Shown one piece after another: positions 9,169-19,677 of a stretch of 30,695 nt of DNA. The DNA is taken from positions 1 to 30,695 of the forward strand of contig JAHDGX010000004.1 of NCBI GenBank assembly GCA_020631575.1, given 5' to 3'. Every line of letters starts with the position of its first letter. Position 1 is the stretch's first letter. A program made the position numbers and the translations under genes. Source of the stretch: Candidatus Altimarinota bacterium (lineage in GTDB: Bacteria; Patescibacteriota; Gracilibacteria; BD1-5; UBA6164). The notes under the pieces are model-generated. The model made no database searches. It had not been told where the DNA came from and saw only the letters and a list, made by a program, of their open reading frames with translations.

Positions 9169-12100
9169 ATTCGTTTCATGAATATGCTAATTCTCTTACA
9201 CTAAAAACTTTTGGTTGAACGATAGCTAGTAGCACTCCCTTCTTTTTAAATTCTTCTAATACACTTATACATATTTCCTTTGCTGCTTCTGGAGTAATAT
9301 CCTCGTCTATTTTTAGTCTCATTCCATCGATTGCTTTTCTTGCGTCTTCATGAAAACGTGTGAAACCATCTTTTCATAAAATAATTTTAGGTTTTTTAAG
9401 TGCAGTTTTAGAACGTTCAACCTTTTCTTCAAAATATTCCAATGTATGGAATATTCTTCGAAATAAATAATCCACCATAAATTCTGATTTATCCGATCTA
9501 ATATGATTTATTACATTGTTACAGTTCTCTTCTGATTTATCCTCTGAGATTAATGCTTGCGAACCACCAGCTCTTAATAGTCATCCTTTTCAGAGTATTC
9601 AAAGTTTTGCTTCTTTTACTTCTTCTAATGTTCTAGTGTTTTTGCTTCACGATATTCAAACAAATCAAAAGTCTTTTCTTGCATCCCAGCTCACGTTTAG
9701 TACTTCTCCAGTTTTTTCATCAGTTATAGGTAGTATAGCTGCAAGTGCTTGTCATTTCTTCAGTCGCGCATATGTTGCCTTTGTAAGTTCTTTCCTTTGA
9801 GCTACTTTCTTACTAGTCTCAGCTACTTTTTTCTTATTTTTATTATCTTGAGTAAAATTATATTTGAATAGAGTTCATATTATCCTTTCAACCAATGCAT
9901 CTGCAATTTCTTTTCAATACGGGGAAATATCTGAATCTAATAGTTTTGCAGGAAAGCCCTCTCCTGAATAATCAGCGTATCAATGTTCTTTACTATTTAA
10001 ACTTATATGACTCAGTATATTTTTTTTGTTGTAGTCTAATGAAACTACAAATCATAGAGCTTCAACCAGAGTTGTTATTCTACCTACTATTGCACTACTT
10101 GGATTTAGTCTCCAGTATGCTACTCACTCTAGAGTCGATGCATCTTTTGTAAATCTGCTAGAAGTTTCCGTTTCATGTAAAAAATCTAGTCCATCGTTTA
10201 GTATCTTTCAAAAACCACCTCAACTCATAATATCTTCTCTAGCTCTTTGAGTTTCCCTTACTGCTTTAAGTTTTTCTTCTTCTAGTCTTCTTACTTCCTC
10301 CCTTGCTTTTTCTTGTTCTGCTCTTTCTTTTTCTACTCTTTCACGCTCTTCTTGATCTGCTGCAGCTACACTTTCTCTTCTTTCTAGTTCTCATGCTAGA
10401 TCTGGCTCAAATGCTACTCTAAACATTTCATCTATTTCAGGATCTATTTCATGCTCTGCTTCTCAGAAATATGAAGTAAGGGTTGCTGATCAATCTTCTC
10501 ATATTATGTACTCAACTGTGTTAGCTTTACGATCAGAGTCGGCATGAGCTTCAAATGTAAGTATTATTCTATCTTTATTTATTTCTATATCTTCTGGTAT
10601 GAATACATCTAGATTTCTTTTTCCTGTTTCTTCTGGCTCTTCTACTGGGGGTCATTTACTATTTCAACTACCTTTCTTAGGTATAGGGTCTTCTTTTTTC
10701 TCTCTTTTTAGGAAAACAGGATCAGCTGCTTTTATTTCATCTGGTAAATCTTTTTGCGTTGCAAACGCTTCTACCTGCCTATGTGTAAATGCTTTATAGG
10801 AATATCTTGGTCAATCAAGTACTACTGTTCAACTTACAATGTCATCTTGTGTGTAAAAAATTGGATTTCTAAAATTATTTCCTTTCTGGCTTCTCTCGTA
10901 TATAACAATGTGCAGGGTCTTTCACTCTTCTAGTTCTGGCTCACTTCAGAGTTTTAAAACTTTTGACCTTGAGATTTCTAGATCTATGCTTCAGAGTATA
11001 TGAGCTTTATTAAGTTCATTCCAGGCCAAATTAAACTTAGCATGGTTAGATTGTACTACTTTATTGTCTCAAAAATATTTTAACAGGATACTCCAAATTG
11101 AACTATCAGTAGTTACGATCTCATCTCTATTTCAGTTCACTTCAAAGAATGCCGTAAAGAAGGTATTTCTTTCTTCTAAAGATATTGAATTAAGAAAATG
11201 CGGATAGAGTAACAGTCAGGCTGATGATGCAATAGCTATTCTCTTTGCATTGGTAATGTCTATAACTCATGGTTTTATTAATATGAGAGCCATCATTCCT
11301 CTATCAACTGCATCCATATTTCAGCCAGGATTCAATTGACCTATAACTCATTGTTTTGATTCTCTGCTTAGTTGATCCCATATCATATATGTAGTTCACA
11401 AATCAGCCCTTTCATTTGTTTTTATTCTCTTTATATTTTTGTAGTTTCAATACACAGAAGCAATCGGATTAGATTCCTCTATTGTATCTATGCTTGGGTT
11501 AAAAAAGTTTTTTAAACTTTTACTTAGGCTTATTAGTTTCGGGAGTAACTCATCAGGAATTTTATAAAACTTAGCTATTTCTTGAACTTCACTAATACTT
11601 AAAATAGGGATATTTTCCTTAACATGAGCCTTATTAAGAGATTCTTCTTCTAGTGCTTTATACTTTTCTTCTACAACTTTTATTCTGAAAAAATGTGCTT
11701 GTAGATATTTCCATAGGTCAGAATCCTTATCTTCTATATCACTTTTCATATCTCCATTCAACTGTTCGAACCACCAAGTAAAAAAGTCATTAGCTCAGTC
11801 ATAGGTGTTTAAAAACTTGTGAGCTACAAGTGGTAAGATGAGTATATAATTTTCAATTTCTGAAGCTCCAAATCCACCTTGTATCTTAGATTTTAGTAAT
11901 GAAAAAATCACTGTCTGGAATATATGTTCAGAAAAATGCATTTTTTCTTTACCCCTATCATCTCTATACTGGTGAAATGAGTTTGATAAGTCGAGAGGAC
12001 TTATACTCGCTCTACTTGCAAATAACCTATAGAGAGTAGTGTGGGCCTCCCAAGCTTGCTCACTAAAAATATCGACTCGCTCTCAAATAAGTAAAAGGCA

Positions 12101-13006
12101 TAGCTTGTCTATATCGAGTATTACACTTTGCATATCACTTGAATACACATTACTTATTCCTTCTGTTCAAAGTATATGTAAGCCCTGTACTTCTTTATGA
12201 ATCCCCTCTAATTCTCATAAAATTTCTTTTGTAAGGTATTTTTCAAAAACTTGTATTCAAGGGTCTTGAAATTCGATTTTTCTCTCAATATCGACCCTTG
12301 TTGAATCTATATTAGTTTGTGTTTCGCTAGAGTAGACACTTAACCTTTTTTGAACGACCTGTATCCCTCAAAAATTTTCATGAAGATACTTCCCCCAAAG
12401 TGACGTCTTATCAAATGGGTATTCTTCGTTATGAATTGCATCTATCTGCTTGAACCATCTTTTAAATATATTTTCTCTTGCTCAGTGTGCATTTATAAAG
12501 TCTGGGTATAGGAATAACAATCATAGTATGTTTTTATCTCTACAATATCTTTCAAGTAACTGAGTATCTCAACTCTCAAGTACCATTACTAATAATAGTA
12601 GTTTTTGTTCATCTTTTATGTGCTGTTGTCACCGTACATAAGAGTTTAGATATGATTCTAACTCTTCTCGAGTAATTGTAGATTTTGCCGAATAAAGATC
12701 ACTCATAAAAGGGACACTTTTACCCCTAATGTTAGTTCTGTTAGTCTGAAGCCTAGGAAATGTTCTGATTTGATTTCACTGAATAATTTTTAAACACTGT
12801 GCCTCATCTCTTAACTTTGCTCTGATAAAATCAGTTGAATTCTCAGCTATATACCTTTCTGTATCCTCTATGTCAAATTCTTCAGTTTCTCAGATTCGTT
12901 TTTGTGTTTCTTGAACTCGATCAAATTCAAAGGATCAAAAAAATCCTCTTAGTCAGTCTAGGCTAGGAAGTTTATTATCAGTTCATGTATTTGCAGAATT
13001 TGTCAT
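9167..13006 (-). CDS. Giant unknown protein with three internal repeats, 1279 aa
   Basis: I cannot assign a family. The frame runs from MTNSANTGTDNKLPSLDGLR to a TAA at 9167-9169 with dozens of TGA glycines. Three diverged copies of a 56-60 residue module lie at about residues 160-219, 389-446 and 597-652. Each has a hydrophobic start (LYPDFIN, AHKFLNT, LYPHFLN), an FF/WF pair, an Asp-rich turn followed by Leu/Ile-Trp (TSLW, SDLW, SSIW) and a closing VV. After them come a Pro/Lys/Glu linker near 760-790 and a coiled coil near 870-920 (EERERVEKERAEQEKAREEV). The last third is helical and Lys-rich. No signal peptide or membrane segment is evident. The repeat start resembles the NAGLVLL-x-PFL pattern I recall from tape-measure-like proteins of contractile injection systems, but no other such gene is nearby, so this is a weak guess. 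Confidence 0.8.
11051..11218 (-). repeat. Protein-level repeat copy 3 of the giant protein
   Basis: Residues 597-652: GLLLYPHFLN start, NTFFTAFF, DSSIW (Trp638), KYFGDNKVVQ end. Aligns by eye with copies 1 and 2 with few gaps. Confidence 0.6.
11669..11842 (-). repeat. Protein-level repeat copy 2 of the giant protein
   Basis: Residues 389-446: LILPLVAHKFLNT start, NDFFTWWFEQ, DSDLW (Trp432), FFRIKVVE end. The spacing to copies 1 and 3 is similar, about 210-230 residues. Confidence 0.6.
12350..12529 (-). repeat. Protein-level repeat copy 1 of the giant protein
   Basis: Residues 160-219: ILGLLFLYPDFIN start, NIFKRWFKQ, KTSLW (Trp204), NFGGIQVVQ end. Confidence 0.6.
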
Positions 13007-13057
13007 GTAATTGATATATTTCTTCTCTATTTTACTATAAAGTTTGAGTTGATTCAA

Positions 13058-13085
13058 AAAATACTCCTTTTTGAGGGAGTATTTT
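13058..13085 (-). terminator. topA terminator
   Basis: A 10-bp perfect stem (AAAATACTCC / GGAGTATTTT) with an 8-base loop and flanking A and T runs, 28 bases past the topA stop. Confidence 0.8.
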
Positions 13086-13113
13086 ATAACTAATTATGTA
13101 AAATCATCAAATT

Positions 13114-15405
13114 TTATACTGATTCTTCTTCTCTTTCGCTTGCAGCTGCCATTCTCGCGTTGAGTTCTTCCCATACATCTTTTGGTATATTCTTTGCTAT
13201 TTTTACTTCAGGATATCGCTTTGCAGCGAGGAATGGGCCTCTTCGTGATCACTTCACTACCATCTCTTCTCCTGTTTCTTCATCTATGAGAAGTCATTTT
13301 GATGCAAGTATTTCTTCTAGGAGTTCATCTTTTTCAGACTTGATCTTCCCTATCCATTTTACTTTTGGATACTCAGATGAAGCGAGAAAGGGACCATAGC
13401 GACCAGTTTTTACTACCACAGTTCATTCTATACCGTCTGGACATGGTTTTCATTCATATTTTTTTCTGAGCGCATCAAGTGCATTTTTTTCTTCTTCTGG
13501 TTGATCTATATGCTTACACTCTGGATATCAGCTACATCCTACAAATTTTCCTGCTTTTGAGAATTTATATACAAGTTCTTCTCCACAATCTGGACACTTT
13601 TTCCCTACGAGTTCAACAACTTTTTCAGCTTTTTCTCCTGCTTCTTCTATCGATTTCTTGAGAGTACCTTCCCAGAATTTCTGAAGCATAGTTGGGTATT
13701 CGAGCTTTCACTCAGCTATGATATCAAACTCTTCTTCAACTGATTTTGTGAAACTATACTCGATCATCTGTCAGAAATATTCTTGTAAGAAATCAGTAAC
13801 AGTAAATGCAGTTTCTGTTGGGTGAAGGTATTTTCTATCCTTTTTTTCTACATATCATCTATCTATAATAGTTGATATTGTAGGAGCGTAGGTAGATGGT
13901 CGTCCTATACCCTCTGATTCTAGTTTTTTTACAAGACTCGCTTCAGTATATCTGGCAGGTGGACGAGAATATGTTTGTGATGCTGTAAGGGAAATACTTT
14001 GAGCTATTTCTCACTCCTGTATTTTTGGAAGCATTCATTCTGATTCTTTTTCATCTTCTTCATCATCAGTTCCTTCGATATATAGTTTCATAAAGCCATC
14101 AAATTTTATAACTTCTCATTTTGAAATCCAAGTTTGATTTGTTGCTCTTTCAGGAGAAAAATTGTAGGTTGTGACTTCGACTATTGCTTCTTGCATTTGA
14201 CTTGCAAGTGTTCTTTTCCAAATTAGTGTATAGAGCTTGAGCTGTTGAGCATCTAAATCTCACTTAAGAGATTCTGGTGTTCTTGATAGATCAGTTGGTC
14301 TTATGGCTTCATGAGCCTCTTGAGCCCCTGCTGATTTCGTAGTGTAGCTGCGAGATTTGTGATACTCTTTTCAAAATGTTTTTTCTATCATAGATTTTGC
14401 TCATGCAAGAGCTTCCTTAGAGAGATTCACACTATCTGTTCTCATATAAGTTATAAGACCTTGTCTTTCTCCATTTCCGAGATCTATTCACTCATAAAGC
14501 TTTTGAGCTACCATCATTGTTTGTTTTACTCAAAAACCGAACTTACGAGCTCATTCTTGTTGCAATGTTGATGTTGTGAAAGGTGCCCCAGGAGATCGCT
14601 TAGAATCCTTTTTAATACTTTCTACAAGTTTAAAATCAAGACTTGTTTTATGAGAAAGTTCAATAGTATCTTTTTTTGTTTTCCCTTCTTTTATGGTAGT
14701 AATATCATCTATGAGAGTAGAGAGGACTTTTTGAGCATCCTGCTTGCTCGAGAGTTTTTTTACTTTTCCATTAACCTTTGAAAATACTGCTTCAAATTTA
14801 CTTCAAGCAAAATCAAGCATTACTTTGATTTTCCAACTTTCAACTGGTTTGAAGTTTTGTATTTCTCTTTCTTTTTCTACTATAAGTTTTACAGCAACTG
14901 ATTGTACTCTTCATGCTGAAAGTCATTTACGTATTTTTTTCCAGAGTACTGGAGATACTTTGTATCATACGAGTCTATCGAGGAGTCTACGAGCCTGCTG
15001 AGCATCTACGAGTTTGAGATCAAGAGTCTTTGGATTTTCAACAGCTTTTGTGATTGCTGACTTTGTGATTTCATGAAAAGCAATCCTTTTTGTTGTTGTA
15101 GGATCAATATTTAGAGCGTGACATAAATGCCATCCTATAGCTTCTCATTCACGATCCTCATCGGTAGCTATCCATACTTGAGAGGCTGATTTCGCAAGTT
15201 TCTTGAGATTATTTACTGTTTTTTCTTTATCTTCTGAGATTCAATACTCTGGAGTGAATCAGTTTTCTATATCTATTCACAGTGATTTTTGAGGTAGGTC
15301 TCTTATATGTCACATCGATGCTACTACTTTATAGTCAGGACCTAGAAATTTTTCTATTGTTTTTCATTTTGCTGGTGATTCGACAATCACTAGATTTTTT
15401 GCCAT
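13114..15405 (-). CDS. topA: DNA topoisomerase I (type IA)
   Basis: A 763-residue enzyme that relaxes negative supercoils through a 5'-phosphotyrosine. The TOPRIM domain begins at once (AKNLVIVESPAKGKTIEKFL) and holds the acidic IATDEDREGEAIGWH motif. The active site is GLITYMRTDSVN with Tyr320. EGIGRPSTYAPTISTI marks the core end. A C-terminal zinc ribbon follows (CPDCGEELVYK, then VGCSGYPECKH), plus two further ribbon-like repeats (GRYGPFLASSEYPKVKW and GRGPFLAAKRYPEVKIA) that lack the cysteine sets. This is the normal bacterial layout at slightly short length. It is probably transcribed alone, with a terminator downstream and another gene's terminator upstream. Confidence 0.97.
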
Positions 15406-15466
15406 AAGTTGTGTATCTATTTGTAAAAAGCTTGCCCATTACTTTATACTCAAGTTAAGTGAAGTC

Positions 15467-15490
15467 AAAAAAAAATAGCCTTTTGGCTAC
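15467..15490 (-). terminator. Terminator of the 15493-15999 gene
   Basis: On the minus strand TAGCC, AAAA loop, GGCTA, then nine T. It starts 3 bases beyond the gene's stop codon. Confidence 0.8.
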
Positions 15491-15492
15491 TT

Positions 15493-15999
15493 TTATAGTC
15501 ATGCTACATTTTTTACGAGGTTTCTATTATCATATGGAAATTTATGATTTTCCAAATATCTTACGAGTGCGTAATAAGCAGACCAATAAGAGTTGTTTTC
15601 ATAAATATATGAATTCCCTTCTGCTCTTCCAGGGTGAAACTCTTGGAGGATTTTTCAAAGATAGTTATTGTTGTTTATGATTGGTACCGTTCCTAGTTTC
15701 ATGATCTCTTCGAGCTTTATATCATCACAATTGCAGAGCATTGCATCAATTCCTTTCATATCAATTTTGCTGTGATCATCGCTATAGCAAATGTTTTTTG
15801 CATCACTCTTGTTAATATCTTTTCCAAAAATAATAAAGTTTGCTGGAAGCTCTCAGAGACCATCTATTATTGCATTTGTTATACTGGAATCTGTAAAGTG
15901 TACTCCTATAAGTATTTTTGATCTTCTAGGGAGTGAGTAAGTACTTTTATATTCGTCTCTTAGCTCAGTTTTAGCTTGTATCAGTTCAGATATATTCAT
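15493..15999 (-). CDS. Small protein weakly like a GT-B glycosyltransferase C-terminus
   Basis: 168 residues, from MNISELIQAKTELRDEYKST to VKNVAGL. After a helical start come alternating strands and helices (RSKILIGVHFTDSSITNAII, LPANFIIFGKDI, IDAMLCNCDDIKLEEIMKLG, TVPIINNNNYLGKILQEF). The segment GNSYIYENNSYWSAYYALVR, followed by YLENHKFPYDNRNLVKN, resembles the end of the C-terminal Rossmann domain of glycogen-synthase-like GT-B enzymes. There, 'GNGF.F' is followed by a helix and a final 'W..L..N' pattern. If so, the N-terminal Rossmann half is missing and it cannot be a complete transferase. Alternatively it is an unrelated Rossmann protein. The gene is single, diverges from dus and has its own terminator. 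Confidence 0.6.
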
Positions 16000-16010
16000 A
16001 AAAATGTTTT

Positions 16011-16062
16011 ATATTTGTATATAAATCTATGATATCATATGTTGTTTCTGATATACAAATAT
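16011..16062. repeat. Nested inverted repeats between the 15493 gene and dus
   Basis: ATATTTGTATAT at 16011-16022 is the exact reverse complement of 16051-16062, 28 bases apart. Near the middle sits the palindrome ATGATATCAT (16029-16038). It lies in the divergent promoter region and could be an operator or a cruciform or leader structure. Confidence 0.5.
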
Positions 16063-16110
16063 TTTAGTTTGACAGAAATAGAAAAAAACTGGAGTAAATA
16101 TATTTTTCAC

Positions 16111-16116
16111 TATAAT
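16111..16116 (+). promoter_or_regulatory. Candidate -10 box of dus
   Basis: A perfect TATAAT 23 bases before the dus ATG. No good -35 lies at the right distance; a TTGACA at 16069-16074 is too far away for this box. Confidence 0.35.
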
Positions 16117-16139
16117 ATGCGAAATAAATAAATAGTATT

Positions 16140-17168
16140 ATGCATAAAAATTTCTGGCAGGACCAGCTCAAACTACACGAAAAACTCTGTTTCCTTGCTC
16201 CTATGGACTGATATGGTGATAGCGCGTATAGACAATCAATGAAAAGAATCGCTCCTCATATATATTGTATCAGTGAGTTTTATAGCGCTGATGGACTGAT
16301 TCATTCAAAGTTTCTAGCTGACAGCGTTCTCCCTCACCAGAGTATTGAAGATCCTCTTATTATTCAAATCTTTGGAAAGGATCCTGAAGTTTTTGCTAAA
16401 GCAGCAAAAATAATTTCTGACCCGAAATATAATATAGCAGGAATAGATGTTAATATGGGTTGTCCTGCGAAAAAAGTAGTACGAAGCTGACATTGATCGA
16501 GTCTTCTTATAAATGAACAGACAGCTTTTGATATCGTAAAATCTCTTGATGAAGCGACCCACCTTCCTATTTCGGTTAAAACAAGACTCAGCTTTGACTG
16601 AAATCAGGATCTTGTCCACTTTGCCCAATGACTTCAAAAATCATGAGCAAAGCTTGTAACTATTCACGGAAGGACAGCGAAGCAGGCTTATACGGGGAAT
16701 GCTGACTTTACGAATATATATGAGCTTCAGAAAAATATGGATATTCCTGTTATAGGAAATGGGGACGTAGAGCACTATGATGATGGAATGTCTAAAGTAC
16801 AAAATCTTTCATGATTTATGATTGGAAGAAGAAGCTTCTGAAACCCATGGTGTTTTCTCCCTGAGGCTACTCATTCCACTCCTGAATTTTTTAGAGATGG
16901 TTGTTATCAACCAACACTCTGAGAAATGCTCGAAGCAATGGAGTTTCATGCTTCCCAGCTTGTAGCAACTAAGTGAGAGAGAAAATGATCTCTTGAAATA
17001 CGAAAACATCTCGTACAATATATAAAGTCTTTTCCAGGAGTAAAAGACTTTAGAAAGAGACTTGTGACGACTGAATCTATAGAGCAGACACGCGAGACGA
17101 TATCAGATATTAGAAATACTTTTGAATCAAAGCTTACAAGTAGGCCATGACTTGGAGAGATTGAATAA
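16140..17168 (+). CDS. dus: tRNA-dihydrouridine synthase
   Basis: A 342-residue FMN-dependent enzyme that reduces uridines in tRNA D-loops. It has the TIM-barrel start FLAPMDGYGDSAYRQS and the catalytic cysteine in VNMGCPAKKVV (Cys108). The strand motifs SVKTRLSF, VTIHGRTAKQAYTG and VIGNGDV, and the phosphate-binding GFMIGRRSFGNPW, are also present. The glycines after the Cys loop (RSGHGSSLL) are TGA codons, including one at 16488-16490 that would end the frame in the standard code. The C-terminal helical tRNA-binding domain is present and length is normal. It is a lone plus-strand gene; its TAA abuts the stop codon of the convergent cupin-like gene with no base between. Confidence 0.93.
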
Positions 17169-17531
17169 TTATGTAATTTCTTTCCATCTTACTGCTATCA
17201 TTACACAGTCTTCTAATATATATGTAGTGTGATTTGAGTACTGTGTACTAAAATAAATGTAATCACCTTGCTTACTCATTACTATTTCTTCTCATGTATC
17301 AGGAAATATTATCTTTGCTTTTCAGGAAATCAAAACCACATAAGTTCTTATATCTTCTTTTGAACTAAATCATTCTTTTATAAAACCCTTCTTTTCGTTC
17401 ACCCATTTAATTCCTAGTGTTCCATTGGAGTAGTGGACTTTTTCATTGATGAAATTTTCTATTACCCATCATTTGAATTTAGGTTTTTGTTGAATGAGCT
17501 TATTAAGATTTCAGCTTTCTATATATTTCAT
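17169..17531 (-). CDS. Small cupin-like protein, 120 aa
   Basis: A compact beta-rich protein of the single-domain cupin type. The sequence WVIENFINEKVHYSNGTLGI, then KWVNEKKGFIKEG, then VVLISGKAKIIFPDTGEEIV, GDYIYFSTQ and VMIAVRW follows the strand order of small cupins that end in 'GDY...W....H......V..VRW'. The usual metal-binding histidines of the first cupin motif are not obvious, so metal binding and catalysis are uncertain. The start overlaps the holA stop (TAATG), so it is the last gene of the rnc-holA cluster. Function unknown; a ligand sensor or a sugar- or lipid-binding protein are options. Confidence 0.65.
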
Positions 17532-18484
17532 TAGCTCATAAATTTTACGAGAATATACTCCAGCTCTCTTTTGAGATCATCTTCTTCGTTGAGAAGAAAC
17601 CTCCCAAATTTCATATTTTTATCAAAATTTATGAGATCTATGTAGAGAGTCTTTATCTTTTTGTGGCTCGTTTTATAGGACTTCCCTGTGAGAAATGATC
17701 TATTTCAGAGTTTTAGTATCTGACTTATGTCTTTTGGGTTTATTTTTTGAGTTTTTAGGAGTTCTATATATACATGCGTTCTAATATTTGCGAGTATGGA
17801 CTGATAGACTGCATAGAGATTTGAGTTATCTAATAAAAGATGAAAATCTCTGAAAATACTCTTCCCATTTTTATCAAGCAGATTTCAAATAAATGTAAAA
17901 ATTGATTCCTCAAATTCTGGAGAAATATAGTCTTTTATATCTTCTATTTCTAGTCTGTCTCTCGTAATGAGAAGTTTATCTATTTCTCAAATGCTTTTTT
18001 CTAGGTTTCCTGACTTGAGAGCTACTATCCTTTTGAGGGTAAACTCTTCAACTTTCATTCCATATCTTTTTGAAAGTAAGTTATATACTTCTGCTTCTCA
18101 TGTGGCAGAGAAGTCTTTTCCCTTTGATACCTTTGTGAGTTTTTTGTAGAAAGCCTTTCTTTTATCTGGGTTTGTGTTTGAAAATAAGACGATAGTCTCT
18201 TCTGGTACTGAGTCGACTATATCTATTAGAGCATTTTCTATGTCAGTAAGACCAGCAAAACTATCTCCTGTAGACTGAGGAAGTCACTCTAGTATCACGA
18301 GACTTGTTGGATTAAATATGCTTCTTGCTGTGAGTATAGATCCGAGGCTTTGAGCTGTATGTCATACTGGAGAAGATATATGTGTAATATTTTCCTCTCA
18401 ATGCTTGCTTATAAATCACTCTTTCCATCTTAAAACTTCTTGTTTTAAGAGGTAGGAGTTATTTCATGTAAATAAATATATCAT
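17531..18484 (-). CDS. holA: DNA polymerase III subunit delta
   Basis: 317 residues with the HolA layout. An N-terminal Rossmann-like region opens with MIYLFTGNNSYLLKQEVLRW, the usual 'lytG.d.yll...' start. It continues with a degenerate AAA+ fold (TARSIFNPTSLVILEG, then EETIVLFSNTNPDKRKAFYK) and ends in a helical collar domain (LKSGNLEKSIGEIDKLLI, then SILANIRTHVYIELLKTQK). Delta opens the sliding clamp within the clamp loader and does not itself hydrolyse ATP, in line with the absent Walker A motif. The start shares its A with the stop of the truncated mutS, and the stop shares a base with the cupin-like start, so translation is probably coupled through all three. The family is diverse, but the pattern is clear. 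Confidence 0.83.
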
Positions 18485-19677
18485 TAGACGGAAAAAAGTT
18501 TAGAGAGTTTGTCAGAGCCTGATTCTTTAATGAGATCTATGACTTCTCTTATGCTTATGAGGGACTTTTTGAGCATAACGAGATCTTTTGGTCAAACGCG
18601 CTCTAATGAGAGTCTTGATAAAAATATATCTAAGTCTATAACATGTCTGAGTTTTTTTTGAATCTTTTCAAGTAGGATAGTATCACTTTTAAGAAGTGAT
18701 ATAAACTCCTGTCTTTCTTTAATCTGATTGATATCTTGTAGTGGATGAAGTATTTCATTTCTTAAAAGCCTCTTCCCCATAGAGGTCTTAGTGTGATCGA
18801 GAACTCAAAAGAGAGTTCCTTGTGTTTTTGATCAAGTAGCCATATTGTACACAAGATCAAGACTTCGGATAGTTGATTCATCAAGCTGCATGTATCAATT
18901 ATAACTTTCATAAGAGAGTTTATTTGCATGCTTCATGTCATGGTTTTGGTTTGCCTGTAAATATTCAAGCAGCATCGCTGAGGCCCTTTGAGCTAGATTT
19001 TTTTCCTCTATTCAAAACCCTATAAGATTTACCGTTCAAAAGTGAGCAGTTAATTTTTTATATGCATTTTCTGTTGGTGTATAGTAATAAATATTTAAGC
19101 CATATTTCTTTATAAGTATTTCTTGGATTCTCATATCATCATACATCTCTTTTTCTAGTATTACTTCGCTAGCAAATGTTTTGTATAACTGCTGAGCGCA
19201 GAGGTCAAAATTTTCAAACTCACTACACTTCCATTCACTTTTAGAAACATCAAATACAGAAAGTGCATAGTTTCATTTCCCTGATACAATCGAAACTATA
19301 GTGTTTGAATTCTCTGTATCTTCATAACACTCTCACTCGAGAGAGACAGTCGCAGGAGTCACTACTCTCTCGACTTGTCTTTCTACTATTCATTTTGCTT
19401 TTGGATCGGAGACTTGCTCTGCTATAGCGACTTTGTATCCTGCAGCTATGAGGAGAGGGAGGTATTTTTCTTTTGCATGATACGGGATTCAGGCTAATAA
19501 TGTTGGATTCTCAGCATTTTTATTTCTCGTAGTGAGAGCTATTCAGAGTATTTTATGTGCTATTTTTGCATCATCTTCAAACATCTCATAAAAATCACCC
19601 ATCCTAAAAAATAGTATTGCGTCAGAATACTTATCTTTTATATCCCAGTACTGCTGCATTGCTGGTGTTAGAGTCAT
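18484..19677 (-). CDS. mutS: MutS N-terminal half only: recognition, connector and part of core
   Basis: 397 residues that start like a full mismatch-repair MutS (MTLTPAMQQYWDIKDKYSDA). Domain I holds the Phe-x-Glu reader (FFRMGDFYEMF, Phe29 and Glu31). It goes on with ALTTRN, AGIPYHA and AIAEQVSDPKAKGIVERQV. The connector domain follows, then the first part of the lever/core domain (YMQLDESTIRSLDLVYNMAT, then TSMGKRLLRNEILHPL). It ends at LSKLFSV with TAA, before the clamp domain and before any Walker ATPase motif; a full protein has about 800-850 residues. No remnant of the missing half follows, because holA starts on the same base. The product cannot act as a normal MutS alone. Either a separate gene supplies the C-terminal half or it has a new role. 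Confidence 0.88.

Noticed and set aside
9516..10799. Plus-strand open frames opposite the giant gene
   Set aside because: The minus-strand frame is continuous over 3.8 kb once TGA is read as Gly; the plus frames are Ser/Phe/Leu-rich artefacts of the antisense strand.
16239..17168. dus as a frameshifted or interrupted pseudogene
   Set aside because: All interruptions are TGA at family glycines, with no frameshift. The full protein has its catalytic Cys and normal length.
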